Both the position numbers and the translations under genes were made by a program. Positions 35,652 through 45,094 of a stretch of DNA of 64,000 nucleotides are shown one piece after another. The notes under the pieces were generated by a model. That model worked only from the letters and a program-made list of their open reading frames with translations. It made no database searches and was not told where the DNA came from. How positions within the stretch are numbered: the first letter of the stretch is position 1; every line of letters begins with the position of its first letter. The DNA is from Deltaproteobacteria bacterium (GTDB taxonomy: Bacteria; Myxococcota; Myxococcia; Myxococcales; Anaeromyxobacteraceae): assembly GCA_016214955.1 (NCBI GenBank), contig JACRMN010000023.1, positions 1 through 64,000 on the forward strand, read 5' to 3'.

Positions 35652-37004
35652 TCAGCCCGGGAGCGCCCGCTTCACCGCTGGTCCCTGCGCCAGATCAATT
35701 CGATCGCCGACCGGGGCGCCCGTCCCGGGGTCGCAGAGCCGAGCCAGCGGCGTGGCGAAGGTTTCCGGGTCCCGCACCGGGGAGATCGAGCGGGCCCGGC
35801 GGCCGTCCGCGAGCTCCAGCAGGGTGCCCGGCGGCCAGCGCCCCAGCCCGTTGACGAGCAGGCGCAGCAGGAGCGGGTCGTAGAAGGCCGATGCCGCGCG
35901 GGACATGGCGCCCAGCACGTCGGCCTGGGTGATGCGCTGGCCGTGGACGCGCTGGAAGCTGCAGTAGTCCTCGGCCACCCGCAGCACCGCGCCCAGCAGC
36001 GACGGGCGCCCCTGCGGGTCGGCGTGGCCGCGGTGGTGGTCCAGCACCGCCCGGAGGCGCCTAACCTTGGCGTCGCTCCAGCCGCGCTGGCGCAGCATCA
36101 CGCGGGCGCCCTCGCCGGGGTGGCGCGCCAGCCCCTCGGGGCCCGAGAGTGCCGCGCCACCGCCCATGGCCGCGTAGCCCACGTCGTGCACCAGGGCGGC
36201 CACGCCCAGGTCCTGCAGCACCGCCTTTCCCAGGCCGGCGCCGCTCCCGAGCAGCAGGGCGTGGAGGGCCACCGCCACGGCGTGCTCCTGGCGCGGCATG
36301 CGGGTCACCCAGGCGTCCCAGAGCTCCGGCGAGGAGGGGCCGATCTCGATGAGCTCGGCCACGGCCCGGCGGAGCGGGAGCGGGTTGAAGACCCGGCCGG
36401 CGGCCAGCGCCTCCCAGGCCTCCTGGGCGAGCTCCATGGTGCGCTGCAGCGCCGCCGCCGGGTCGACCTCGCCGGTCTCCAGGTCCTCGCTGGTGCGGTA
36501 GCGGAAGATGCCGTGGAGCTCCACGGTCCGGACGCCGTCCTGCTCCAGCCGCTCGCGCAGGGCGGTGCGCGGGTGGGGCTCGGCGGCGGGGCCGGCGAAG
36601 CCGGCCACCAGCCTGCGGACCTCCGGCTCGGCCATTGCGGCGTGGAAGCTGACGCCGCCGACGTTGTGCTTCTTGAGCTCGCCCCCCAGCTCCCGCAGGC
36701 CGGGCTTCCCCTCGGCGCGGAGCCGGATCTCGTTGAGGTAGGCCTGGTCCTCCACCGCCACCAGGTGAACCACGCCCACCAGGTCCTGAAGCGTGGCCAG
36801 GGCCCGCGCGAACTCGGCCACCGGCGCGTCGAAGGCGCGGTTGTCGAGGGCGTGGACGCGGGACATCTTGAGCAGGCCCGAGAGCATCTGGCCCAGCGCC
36901 TCGCCGTTCTCGCGGACCTTCTGCGAGAGCTCGCGGTCCTCGCCGGCCCGGGCCTTGTGGAGCGAGCGGCCCAGGTGCTGCTGGGCCTGGCGCAGGTCAT
37001 CCAT
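35652..37004 (-). CDS. HD-domain protein
   Basis: The 450-residue product has a helical N-terminal part and a C-terminal HD-type metal phosphohydrolase domain: H in EHAVAVALHAL, HD in LVHDVGYAAMG, HPGEGARVML, and HH in VLDHHRGHAD. The pattern is like that of HD-GYP proteins, but the GYP signature itself is replaced, so c-di-GMP hydrolysis is uncertain. It overlaps the HEAT-like gene by 8 nt, which suggests one operon and a joint function. Confidence 0.75.
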   Translation of the reverse strand: MDDLRQAQQHLGRSLHKARAGEDRELSQKVRENGEALGQMLSGLLKMSRVHALDNRAFDAPVAEFARALATLQDLVGVVHLVAVEDQAYLNEIRLRAEGKPGLRELGGELKKHNVGGVSFHAAMAEPEVRRLVAGFAGPAAEPHPRTALRERLEQDGVRTVELHGIFRYRTSEDLETGEVDPAAALQRTMELAQEAWEALAAGRVFNPLPLRRAVAELIEIGPSSPELWDAWVTRMPRQEHAVAVALHALLLGSGAGLGKAVLQDLGVAALVHDVGYAAMGGGAALSGPEGLARHPGEGARVMLRQRGWSDAKVRRLRAVLDHHRGHADPQGRPSLLGAVLRVAEDYCSFQRVHGQRITQADVLGAMSRAASAFYDPLLLRLLVNGLGRWPPGTLLELADGRRARSISPVRDPETFATPLARLCDPGTGAPVGDRIDLAQGPAVKRALPG

Positions 37005-38649
37005 GGGCGGCCCCCTTGCGGCGGCGGGCCAGGGCCGCCAGGCAGTGCTTGCGCAGCTCGTCCTCGGCGTCCTGGGCCAGGGCCTGGAGCTGCCGCTCCG
37101 GCTCGTCGCCGGGCAGGCAGGCCATCCCCGCCACCGCTGCCCACTGCAGCCGCTTCTGCTGGGCCGAGGGGCCGATGAGGAAGCGGCCCTTGGGGCGCAG
37201 CCAGCCGGCGAAGTGGCGCCCGGCCTGGATGGGCGCCAGGTCGGCCAGGGCCCGCCCCAGCGCCTCGACCTCGCGCGGCGCCCGCTCCTGGGTCTGCAGC
37301 ACGTCGAGGAGCGCCGGCATCACCGTCTCGTCGCCGCGCCGGCCCAGCACCTCGATGACCTTGGTCCGCATCCCCTCGGAGGGATCGGAGAGCAGGGAGA
37401 GGAGCGGCGGCAGCGGGATCTCGCCCGGCGCCCGGGCCAGCGCCTCCAGCCCCTCGAGCCGCAGCGGCTCGCTCCTCTGCTGCAGCAGCAGCCGCCCCAC
37501 CTCCAGCGCCTTCTCCGGAGCCCGCGCCGCCAGGCCGGTGGCCAGCGCCCGCGCCAGCTGCGGCTCCAGCTGCGGCAGCCGGCGCAGCACCGCGTCGGCC
37601 GCCCGGGGCAGCCGGGCCAGCACCAGCTTGAGGAGGAGCGCCCGCCGCCTGTCCAGTTGCTCCACCGCCAGCTTGTCGAGGGCGGCCTCCAGGCCGAGCA
37701 GCGGCACGAAGGCCAGCAGCTCGGGCGGGAGGTCGGTGGCGCCCTCGGGGAGGGCCTCGAGGATGAGGTCGAGGGTGCGGGCGTCGCCCAGGCCGGCCAG
37801 CAGCTCCTCGCGGATGTCGCCGGCGCCGGCCTCGGCGATGAGATCCACCAGCTGCCGCAGCGGGCCGAGCTTCCCCTCCGCCAGGAGCGCGTCGCGCAGC
37901 TCGCAGAAGTACTGGAGCAGGTCGCGGTTGGGCCGGGGCCAGTGGCCCCGCACCGCCTCGGAGAGCAGGTCGCGCCCCAGGCCGAGCGCGGTCCGGACCA
38001 GCGCCTCCTCCGACTCCGACTCCCGGAGCGCCTCCAGCGCCTCGGGGCTCACCGGCTGCCAGGCCAGCGGCCCCGGCCCGGGGAGGCGCGGCAGGGGCGT
38101 GTCCCAGCCCTCGGGCGGCTTCACGCCCTCGCGCTTCTTCTCGCCGCTCTCCGGCTCGGGCCGCTCCTCGGCGGGCGCGAAGCCCTCCACCGCCACCAGC
38201 TTCAGGCCCGGCAGGTCGGCCTTGCGCAGCAGCGTGACGGCGTCGTCCTCCTGCTGGCGCACCGCCGTGTAGCGCAGCGCCACGATCTGCAGGAGCTGGA
38301 GCAGCTCGCTCCACTCGACCCCCGGCAGCAGGGTGATGCGCCGCACGCCGTCGCGGAAGAGCTTGAAGGCCAGCGACTTCTCGCGATCGGGGTCGTGGTA
38401 GACGACCTCGCCGCGGAAGGTGACGTCGAAGGGCCGGAATTCGAGGGGCGTCTCGCCCAGCTGCGCCACCGCCGCGAGCGCCTTCTCGCGCCAGGTCTGG
38501 AGGAGCTGCCGGATGACCTCGTTGCTGGCGTCGTAGAGGACGAAGCTGCGCGCGGCGCGGGCCAGCGCCTGCACCGCCGCGGAGACCGCCGCCCCCTCGG
38601 GCGACTGCGCCGCAAGCCCTGCCGCGACCGGGTGCGTGCTCGTGGCCAT
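36997..38649 (-). CDS. HEAT-repeat-like protein
   Basis: The 550-residue product has an N-terminal part with no recognised domain (about 1-190) and a C-terminal half of short helical repeats resembling HEAT repeats (for example GMRTKVIEVLGRRGDETVM and PLRLEGLEALARAPGE). Such repeats act as protein-binding scaffolds. It is soluble, without a signal peptide. It is upstream of, and overlaps, the HD gene and diverges from the SRAP gene with an 84-nt gap. Confidence 0.7.
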   Translation of the reverse strand: MATSTHPVAAGLAAQSPEGAAVSAAVQALARAARSFVLYDASNEVIRQLLQTWREKALAAVAQLGETPLEFRPFDVTFRGEVVYHDPDREKSLAFKLFRDGVRRITLLPGVEWSELLQLLQIVALRYTAVRQQEDDAVTLLRKADLPGLKLVAVEGFAPAEERPEPESGEKKREGVKPPEGWDTPLPRLPGPGPLAWQPVSPEALEALRESESEEALVRTALGLGRDLLSEAVRGHWPRPNRDLLQYFCELRDALLAEGKLGPLRQLVDLIAEAGAGDIREELLAGLGDARTLDLILEALPEGATDLPPELLAFVPLLGLEAALDKLAVEQLDRRRALLLKLVLARLPRAADAVLRRLPQLEPQLARALATGLAARAPEKALEVGRLLLQQRSEPLRLEGLEALARAPGEIPLPPLLSLLSDPSEGMRTKVIEVLGRRGDETVMPALLDVLQTQERAPREVEALGRALADLAPIQAGRHFAGWLRPKGRFLIGPSAQQKRLQWAAVAGMACLPGDEPERQLQALAQDAEDELRKHCLAALARRRKGAAHG

Positions 38650-38733
38650 CCCCTCCCCCTCCGGGCCCATCCGACCGCCGCACCGCGGATCCGTCAAGAC
38701 CAGGGACGCGGGATCCGCTATCTCTGTGGGCGC

Positions 38734-39387
38734 ATGTGCGGGCGCTTCACCCTCACCACCGCCGACGTGGACGCGCTGGCCCGCGAGCTGGCCGCCCGGG
38801 TCGACGAGGCCCATCGGGCCCTCTACCGGCCCCGCTGGAACGCCGCTCCCACCGACGCCTGCTGGATGGTGCGCGAGGGCCCGGCGGGGCGCGAGCTCCT
38901 CCCGGCCCGCTTCGGCTTCAGCGCGCCAGGCCGCCCGGCGCTCATCAACGCCCGCGCCGAGACCGCCCCGCGCCTGCCGGCCTTCCGGCGCCCCTTCGCC
39001 GAGGCCCGCTGCCTGGTGCCGGTGGACGGCTTCTACGAGTGGGTGGACGAGGACGGCGGCCGCCGTCCCCGCTGGCTGCACCGCACCGGCGGCGGGCTGC
39101 TGCTGCTCGCCGGCCTGTGGCGGGAGGAGGCCGGCGGCCCGGCCTTCGTGCTCCTCACCACGCCGGCCAACGCCCTGGTGAGCGGCCTCCACGGCCGCAT
39201 GCCCGCCATCCTCGCCCCGGAGCAGGCCGACGCCTGGCTGGCCCGGCCCGACCCCTCGCTGCTGGTCCCGGCCCCGGAGGACTGGCTGGTGGCCACGCCG
39301 GTGGGCAGCCGCGTCAACTCGGTGCTCCACGACGATCCCGGCTGCCTCGCCCCTCCCGCACCGCGGCGCCAGGGCACCCTCTTCTAG
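38734..39387 (+). CDS. SRAP-family DNA-protein crosslink protein (YedK/HMCES type)
   Basis: The product caps abasic sites in single-stranded DNA by forming a covalent bond through its N-terminal cysteine. The 217-residue protein starts MCGRFTL, so C2 becomes the catalytic residue after Met removal. Other conserved motifs are present: NARAET, PVDGFYEW with the active-site Glu, and HGRMP with the His. Length is normal. It stands alone, with gaps of 84 and 63 nt to its neighbours. Confidence 0.95.
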   Translation: MCGRFTLTTADVDALARELAARVDEAHRALYRPRWNAAPTDACWMVREGPAGRELLPARFGFSAPGRPALINARAETAPRLPAFRRPFAEARCLVPVDGFYEWVDEDGGRRPRWLHRTGGGLLLLAGLWREEAGGPAFVLLTTPANALVSGLHGRMPAILAPEQADAWLARPDPSLLVPAPEDWLVATPVGSRVNSVLHDDPGCLAPPAPRRQGTLF

Positions 39388-39450
39388 ACCCGCGGCCGGC
39401 GGCCCGTTCCGGTTGTCTCCCGGGCGGGCTTCGGCTAGCTTCCGCCAACC

Positions 39451-41049
39451 ATGGAAAAGATCTGGGCCAAGGACGTCAAGGAGGCGGAGAAGGTGAAGAG
39501 CACCTTCCTCGTCGCTCGCAAGGCCGTTCCCACCGCCAAGAGCGGGAAGACCTACCTGGCGGTCACGCTCCAGGACAAGACCGGCGAGCTCGAGGCGCGG
39601 GCCTTCGACAAGGTCGAGGAGCTCGCCGCCACCTTCGAGGAGAAGGACTACGTCGAGGTCGAGGGGCTGGTGGGCACCTTCCAGGGCCGGCCGCAGCTCC
39701 GCATCGAGACGGCGGCCAAGGTCGATCCGGCCACCCTCGAGGCCTCCGAGTTCGTCTTCGTGCCGCCGCCCGAGCCCAAGAAGCCGGAGCGCACCGGCTT
39801 CGGCGAGGCGGAGGAGGCGCTCTGGAAGGAGCTCCAGGGCCTGGTCGAGGCCATCGCCGACGAGCACGTGAAGGACATCGTCAAGTCGTTCCTGCTCGAC
39901 GAGGATCTCTCGGCCAGGCTGCGCCGGGCGCCGGCCGCCAAGACGGTGCACCACGCCTACCCGGGCGGCCTGCTGGAGCACACCGTCTCCTGCCTCAAGC
40001 TGGCCCACCGGCTCGCCGACCACTACCCGCAGGTGGACCGCGACCTGCTGGTGGCCGGGGCCTTCCTGCACGACATCGGCAAGGTGCGCGAGCTCTCCTA
40101 CGGCGGCGGCACCGAGTACACCGACGAGGGGCGCCTGGTGGGCCACCTGGTGATGACCGCCCAGTGGATCCACGACAAGGCCCGGCGGGTCGGGGCCTCC
40201 AAGGACCTGGAGCACCACCTGGTGCACATCGTCCTCTCCCACCACGGCAAGAAGGAGTACGGCTCACCCAAGGAGCCGGCCACGCTCGAGGCCGCGCTGG
40301 TCCACTACCTGGACGAGCTCGACAGCCGCGTGAACAGCTGGCTCAACCTCATGGGGCGCGACGGCGGCAACCGGCGCTGGACCGACGCCCAGAACATCTA
40401 CGGCCAGCACATCTGGCGCGGCACCCTCCCCACCGTGCAGGCGGAGAAGAAGGGGCCGCCGGCCGAGCTGATGACGCCGGTCATCTACGTGCCGCGCGAG
40501 AACCAGGGCGGCGGCCAGCGCCAGGGCGGCAACGGCGGCGGCGGCAACAGCAAGAAGAAGGCGCCGCGCCCGCCTCGCGAGCCCCGCGCGGAGGCCTCCG
40601 CCAGGCCCGAGGGAGCGCCCGGCGAGGCTCCGGCCGAGCAGAAGGCCGAGGGCGCGCCGCCGGCCGAGCGCCCGCCTCGCCCGCCTCGCCCCGAGCGGCC
40701 CGACCGCGGTCCCCGCGGCCCGGGCGGCCCCGGCGGCCCGGGGGAGCGGGGCGACCGCAAGCCGCGCTACACGGGCCCGCGCCTGCCCGGCGACAAGGGG
40801 CCCCAGTTCCGGCCCGCCAAGAAGGACCCGGCGCTGACCCACAACCCCTTCGCCGCACTTGCCCAGAAGCTGGAGGGGGGCCCGGCAGAGGGCGCCGCTC
40901 CGGCCGAGCCCGCCGCGGAGGCTCCTCCTCCGGCAGCCGCCGAGGCTCCTCCGCCGGCAGCGGTCGAGGTCGCTCCGCCGGCCGCACCGGAGGCCGCCGC
41001 TCCCCAGGAGACGGCTCCCCCGGGGGACGCGGGTGGCGGCCAGGCCTAG
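39451..41049 (+). CDS. YhaM-like OB-fold/HD-domain nuclease with long disordered tail
   Basis: The 532-residue product has an N-terminal OB-fold (about 15-95; KTYLAVTLQDKTGELEAR) and an HD domain (about 160-290; YPGGLLEHT, FLHDIGK with H207/D208, LSHHGKKEYGSP, DELDSRVN). YhaM of Bacillus is a 3'-5' exoribonuclease with this architecture and about 314 residues. About 180 extra residues at the C-terminus are Pro/Ala/Gly/Arg/Glu-rich and probably disordered; the RPPRPPRP-type basic part could bind RNA (inference). Confidence 0.85.
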   Translation: MEKIWAKDVKEAEKVKSTFLVARKAVPTAKSGKTYLAVTLQDKTGELEARAFDKVEELAATFEEKDYVEVEGLVGTFQGRPQLRIETAAKVDPATLEASEFVFVPPPEPKKPERTGFGEAEEALWKELQGLVEAIADEHVKDIVKSFLLDEDLSARLRRAPAAKTVHHAYPGGLLEHTVSCLKLAHRLADHYPQVDRDLLVAGAFLHDIGKVRELSYGGGTEYTDEGRLVGHLVMTAQWIHDKARRVGASKDLEHHLVHIVLSHHGKKEYGSPKEPATLEAALVHYLDELDSRVNSWLNLMGRDGGNRRWTDAQNIYGQHIWRGTLPTVQAEKKGPPAELMTPVIYVPRENQGGGQRQGGNGGGGNSKKKAPRPPREPRAEASARPEGAPGEAPAEQKAEGAPPAERPPRPPRPERPDRGPRGPGGPGGPGERGDRKPRYTGPRLPGDKGPQFRPAKKDPALTHNPFAALAQKLEGGPAEGAAPAEPAAEAPPPAAAEAPPPAAVEVAPPAAPEAAAPQETAPPGDAGGGQA

Positions 41050-41170
41050 CGTCGGTGTCGCCGGGGGTCCTTGCGCCCCCCGCCCCGCCGGGCAGACTCG
41101 TCGGGGCACCACCCCGAAGGCGGCCTCGGTCGGCGTTTCGCAAACGGTCGCGGCCGTCTAGAATCGCGGC

Positions 41171-41896
41171 GTGGTTCCCTTCGGGCGCACGGCCGCGATC
41201 TTCGACGTCGACGACTCGCTCCTCGACGGCAACGCCGGCACCATCTTCACCTGGTACCTCTACAGCGAGAAGGTGATGCGGCCGGATCTGCGCGCCCGGG
41301 TGCCGCGCATCATCTACGAGTACGCCCGCAAGCGGCTCTCCGAGCAGGACATGGTGGAGGTGGGCTCGCGCTGCCACGAGGGGCTGCGGGCCGACGAGGT
41401 GCGGGCCCACGCCGCCACCTGCTTCCAGCGCCACATCCGCAAGCGCATCACCACCGGCGCGGTGCGCATGGTGCGCAAGCACCTGCTCTCCGGCCACCTG
41501 GTGGTGCTGGCCTCCGGCTCGCCCCAGGTGATCATCGACGAGGTGGCGCGCCACCTGCGGGCCCACGTGGCGGTGGGCACCCGCACCCGCATCGTCGACG
41601 GGCGGATCACCGACCAGATCGTGCCCCCGGTGGTCTTCCGCGAGGGGAAGCGGGCGGCGGTGGAGCGCATCGCCGAGGAGTACGACCTCGACCTCTCCCG
41701 GAGCTTCCTCTACTCCGACTCGGTGGCCGACGTGCCGCTCTTCGAGACCGTGGGGAACCCGGTGGTGGTGAACCCCAAGCAGTCGTTCCGGGCGGTGGCG
41801 GAGGAGCGGGGCTGGGAGGTGGCCGAGTGGCGGGAGCGCTCCAAGGGCCAGGTGGCGCCCGACTCGGCCGACGAGTGGGGGAGCTGGGACGGGTAG
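41171..41896 (+). CDS. HAD-superfamily IB phosphatase
   Basis: The 241-residue product has the HAD motifs: nucleophile FDVDDSLLDGN (DxDxS), VLASGSPQ (motif II Ser), a Lys in REGKRAA, and the acidic motif YSDSVADVPLF. It fits subclass IB (SerB-like and CicA-like proteins). The substrate cannot be told. It starts at GTG at 41171, and a DUF1801 gene follows after 17 nt. Confidence 0.87.
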   Translation: MVPFGRTAAIFDVDDSLLDGNAGTIFTWYLYSEKVMRPDLRARVPRIIYEYARKRLSEQDMVEVGSRCHEGLRADEVRAHAATCFQRHIRKRITTGAVRMVRKHLLSGHLVVLASGSPQVIIDEVARHLRAHVAVGTRTRIVDGRITDQIVPPVVFREGKRAAVERIAEEYDLDLSRSFLYSDSVADVPLFETVGNPVVVNPKQSFRAVAEERGWEVAEWRERSKGQVAPDSADEWGSWDG

Positions 41897-41913
41897 CCCC
41901 GATCTCCACCCCC

Positions 41914-42321
41914 ATGACCTTCCCCTCCTATCGCAAGGACTCGATCGAGGAGCTCCTGGCGTCCTGCAGCCCCTCGGTCCGCAGGCTGGTCGAGGCCTCG
42001 CGCCGGCGGGTGCTTGCGCTGGTGCCAGGCGCGACCGAGCGGCTGCGCGCCGGCTGGGGGATCCTGGGCTACGACGCCCCCCGCTACTTCGCCTACGTGG
42101 CGCCGCAGGCCGACCACGTCCGCATCGGCTTCGAGCGCGGCGTGCTGCTCGAGGACCCCACCGGCCTCCTGGAGGGACGGGGAAGCCAGGTGCGCCACGT
42201 CTGCATCCGCGCCCCGGCCGACCTGCGGTCGACGGCGCTGGCCCGGCTCGTCCGCCAGGCGGCGGACCTGGGGGCGCCGCGGCCGCCGGCGCGCAGGCGG
42301 CGCCGGCCCGCGCCGCGCTGA
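41914..42321 (+). CDS. DUF1801-domain protein
   Basis: The 135-residue product has the DUF1801/YdhG-like pattern: helix with VLALVPGATERLR, an aromatic GYDAPRYFAYVAPQ strand, a HVRIGFERGVLLEDPTGLL segment and VRHVCIRAPADL. The function of this family is unknown to me. A basic Arg/Pro tail ends the protein. It probably shares a transcript with the HAD phosphatase. Confidence 0.78.
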   Translation: MTFPSYRKDSIEELLASCSPSVRRLVEASRRRVLALVPGATERLRAGWGILGYDAPRYFAYVAPQADHVRIGFERGVLLEDPTGLLEGRGSQVRHVCIRAPADLRSTALARLVRQAADLGAPRPPARRRRRPAPR

Positions 42322-42441
42322 GGCGCTCCGGCCCGCGCCGGGCGCGACGACCCCGCACTGCCGGCTACTTGCCCGCCCCCTCCCCCCGGGCTGTAATCGG
42401 CTGTCGCTCCTCCCGGGAGCGGGGGGGAGCAAGGCGCGAAC

Positions 42442-44100
42442 GTGTCGATTCACATCGCCTCCATCCTGCGCCTCTCCCGCGAGCTCCAGCGGGCCACCAC
42501 GACCGAGCAGCTCATCGAGGCGGCGCGGGAGGCCGTGTCGCTCACCACCGGCTACCGCACCGCGTGGCTGGCCCTCGTGGACAGGGACCCGGACCCGATG
42601 GTGGAGATCCTCCTGGCCTCGGGCTCGGGCCAGGAGAACATCGCCCGCCTGCCCCGCTTCCCCTCCCGCGGCGACGCCATGCTGGCCGAGATCTTCGCCT
42701 GCCGGGCCCCGGTGGTGGTCGAGGACGCCCGCACCGATCCGCGCACCAACAAGGAGATCGTGGCCCAGGTGGGCAACCGGACCATCGTCAACGTCCCGCT
42801 CCTCCTCGGCGACGACCTGCTCGGCGCGCTCGGAGCCGGGACCTTCGCCCCGGAGGAGCCGCGCGCCCCGGGCCCCGGCGACCTCGAGCACCTGGTGGTC
42901 ATCGCCACGCAGGTGGCCGCCGCGCTGCAGCGGGTCCAGCTGCTCCAGTCCCAGGCCTCCATGCAGCGGCAGCTCCAGGCAGCGCAGCGGCTGGAGAGCC
43001 TGGCGGTGCTGGCGGGGGGAGTGGCCCACGACTTCAACAACCTGCTGACCGTGGTCCTGAGCAGCCTGGAGCTGGCCCGGCCCGACGTGGGAGCCGAGCC
43101 GCGCGGCCTCATCGACGACGCCATGGAGGCGGCCAGCCGGGGTGCCCAGCTCACCCGTCAGCTCCTGGCCCTGGCGCGCCGCCAGCCGATGGAGCTCGCC
43201 CCGGTGGACGTCGCCGCCCGCCTGCGGGCGCTCCTGGGCATGGCGCGCCGCCTCCTCCCCGAGTCCATCGCCATCGAGGCTGCCGTCCCGGAGCGGCTGC
43301 CGCAGGTGCTCGCCGACGGGCCCCAGCTCGACCAGGTGCTCCTCAACCTCTTCGTCAACGCCCGGGACGCCATGCCCGGTGGCGGCCGCCTCCGCGTCAC
43401 CGCCAGCGAGGTGGCCGGCGGCGACGAGCGGGGGCGGATGCTCCGCGTGACGGTGGCCGACGACGGCGTGGGGATGTCGCAGGAGGTGCTGGAGCACGTC
43501 CTCGAGCCCTTCTTCACCACCAAGGAGCCGGGCCAGGGCACCGGCCTGGGGCTCTCGGTGGCCGCCGGCATCGTCGAGCAGCACGGGGGCAAGCTGGAGG
43601 TCCGCAGCGCACCGGGCCAGGGGGCCACCTTCGACGTCTCCCTGCCGGTGTTCGACGGGACCGGGACGCCGCCGCACGAGGCCACGGCGCACCCCGCCGC
43701 GACGAGCGGCAGGGAGCGCGTCCTCCTCGCCGAGGACGAGCGGGCGGTGCGCGCCATCGCCGAGCGGGTGCTGGCGCTGGCCGGGTACCGGGTCACCGCC
43801 GTTGCCGACGGGCGCGAGGCCATCGAGGCCGCGCGCAGCGGCCGCACCTTCGACCTCATCGTCCTCGACGCGGTGATGCCGCGTGTCGGCGGCCGGCAGG
43901 CCTGGGAGGAGATCCGCCTCCTCCAGCCGGCGGCGCGCTTCCTCGTCGTCAGCGGCCACGCCGCGATGGCCTTCCGGCCCGAGGAGATCCGGGAGCTGGG
44001 AATCCCCTTCCTGGAGAAGCCCTACACGCCCGAGACCCTGCTGGCCGCCGTGGCCGGGGCGCTGCGGCTCGCCCCGGCGCCGCGGGGGACGGTGGCCTAG
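42442..44100 (+). CDS. GAF-domain hybrid histidine kinase
   Basis: The 552-residue product has a GAF domain (about 15-160; TGYRTAWLALV, VVVEDARTDPR, IVNVPLLLGDDLLGAL), a kinase core with phospho-acceptor His in GGVAHDFNN, N box (NLFVNARDAM), G boxes (DDGVGM, GTGLGLSVA), and a C-terminal receiver (about 425-545; LIVLDAVMPRVGG, LEKPYTP). No membrane segment is seen, so it is cytoplasmic. Its start is GTG. The signal is unknown. Confidence 0.9.
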   Translation: MSIHIASILRLSRELQRATTTEQLIEAAREAVSLTTGYRTAWLALVDRDPDPMVEILLASGSGQENIARLPRFPSRGDAMLAEIFACRAPVVVEDARTDPRTNKEIVAQVGNRTIVNVPLLLGDDLLGALGAGTFAPEEPRAPGPGDLEHLVVIATQVAAALQRVQLLQSQASMQRQLQAAQRLESLAVLAGGVAHDFNNLLTVVLSSLELARPDVGAEPRGLIDDAMEAASRGAQLTRQLLALARRQPMELAPVDVAARLRALLGMARRLLPESIAIEAAVPERLPQVLADGPQLDQVLLNLFVNARDAMPGGGRLRVTASEVAGGDERGRMLRVTVADDGVGMSQEVLEHVLEPFFTTKEPGQGTGLGLSVAAGIVEQHGGKLEVRSAPGQGATFDVSLPVFDGTGTPPHEATAHPAATSGRERVLLAEDERAVRAIAERVLALAGYRVTAVADGREAIEAARSGRTFDLIVLDAVMPRVGGRQAWEEIRLLQPAARFLVVSGHAAMAFRPEEIRELGIPFLEKPYTPETLLAAVAGALRLAPAPRGTVA

Positions 44101-44314
44101 CGCCGCAGCAACGAGGGAGGCCGGCAGCCGCGCCTCAGCGATACCCGGCCGACGGCGCGCCCCCTCCCGCGAAACCGCGCAGCGGAGAAGGCTGGCCCTG
44201 GCGGGCGCTCGGCCCCCTCCGCGCTGCAGGTGAAGGAAGAGGATCGATCCGCCTCCGGAGCACCGGTCGCGCCGGCGGGCCCGGGCGGCGCCAGGGCCCG
44301 GCCGTCCCGCGCGG

Positions 44315-45094
44315 TCAGGCCAGCCGGAACAGGCGGCGGGCGTTCTCGGTGGTCTGCTCCCCCACCGCCTCGGGGCTCTCGCCCCAGAGCTCGGCCACCT
44401 TCTCGGCGGTGCGGGCCACGTAGGCCGGCTCGTTGCGCTTGCCGCGCCAGGGGATGGGGGCCAGGAAGGGGCAGTCGGTCTCGACGAGCAGCCGGTCGCG
44501 GGGGACGAGCCTCACCGCCTCCCGCAGCGCCTCGGCGGTCTTGAAGGTCACCACCCCGGCCACCGAGAGGTACAGCCCCATGTCCAGGTAGCGGCGCGCC
44601 GCGGCGGCGTCGCCGGTGAAGCAGTGGATGACGCCGCCGGCCGGCGGCACGCCCTCGGCGGCCAGCACCTCGGCGCAGGCCTGGTCGGCCTCGCGCACGT
44701 GCACCACCGCCGGCTTCCCGGCGTCGCGGGCGATGCGCAGCGAGCGGCGGAACGACTCGACCTGCACCGGGCGCGGGGAGTGGTCGTAGTGGAAGTCGAG
44801 GCCGGTCTCCCCCACCCCCGCCACCGCCGGATCCCGCGCCAGCTCCTCCAGGCGGGCCCAGTCCTCCTCCGGCACCCGGGCGCACTCGTGCGGGTGCACG
44901 CCGACGGTGGCGGCGAAGGTGCCCGGGTCGCTCCGCGCCAGCTCGAGCGCGTTGCCGAACTGCCCCGGCGCCCGCCACAGCCCGATGCAGACGATGCGCT
45001 CCACGCCGGCGGCCCGGGCCCGCTCCACCACCGCCGGGAGGTCCGCCTGGTAGTCCTCGAAGTCGAGGTGGGCGTGGCTGTCGACGAGCCGCAC
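44315..45094 (-). CDS. tatD: TatD-family metal-dependent DNase
   Basis: TatD proteins are TIM-barrel metal hydrolases with 3'-5' DNase activity and a role in repair of oxidative DNA damage. The 259-residue product has H7 and H9 (DSHAHLD), GETGLDFHYDHSP, a His in VHVREAD, HCFTG and the Asp in LLVETDCPFLAP. It starts with GTG directly at the end of metG (no gap). The neighbouring pair metG-tatD is common in bacteria. About 220 nt beyond its 3' end (44101-44314) shows no gene. Confidence 0.93.
   Translation of the reverse strand: MRLVDSHAHLDFEDYQADLPAVVERARAAGVERIVCIGLWRAPGQFGNALELARSDPGTFAATVGVHPHECARVPEEDWARLEELARDPAVAGVGETGLDFHYDHSPRPVQVESFRRSLRIARDAGKPAVVHVREADQACAEVLAAEGVPPAGGVIHCFTGDAAAARRYLDMGLYLSVAGVVTFKTAEALREAVRLVPRDRLLVETDCPFLAPIPWRGKRNEPAYVARTAEKVAELWGESPEAVGEQTTENARRLFRLA

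Noticed and set aside
44101-44314. Palindromes (for example GGATCGATCC at 44241-44250) in the gap after the GAF kinase gene
   Set aside because: Short palindromes of this type are expected in G+C-rich DNA, and the 10-mer leaves no loop for a hairpin.
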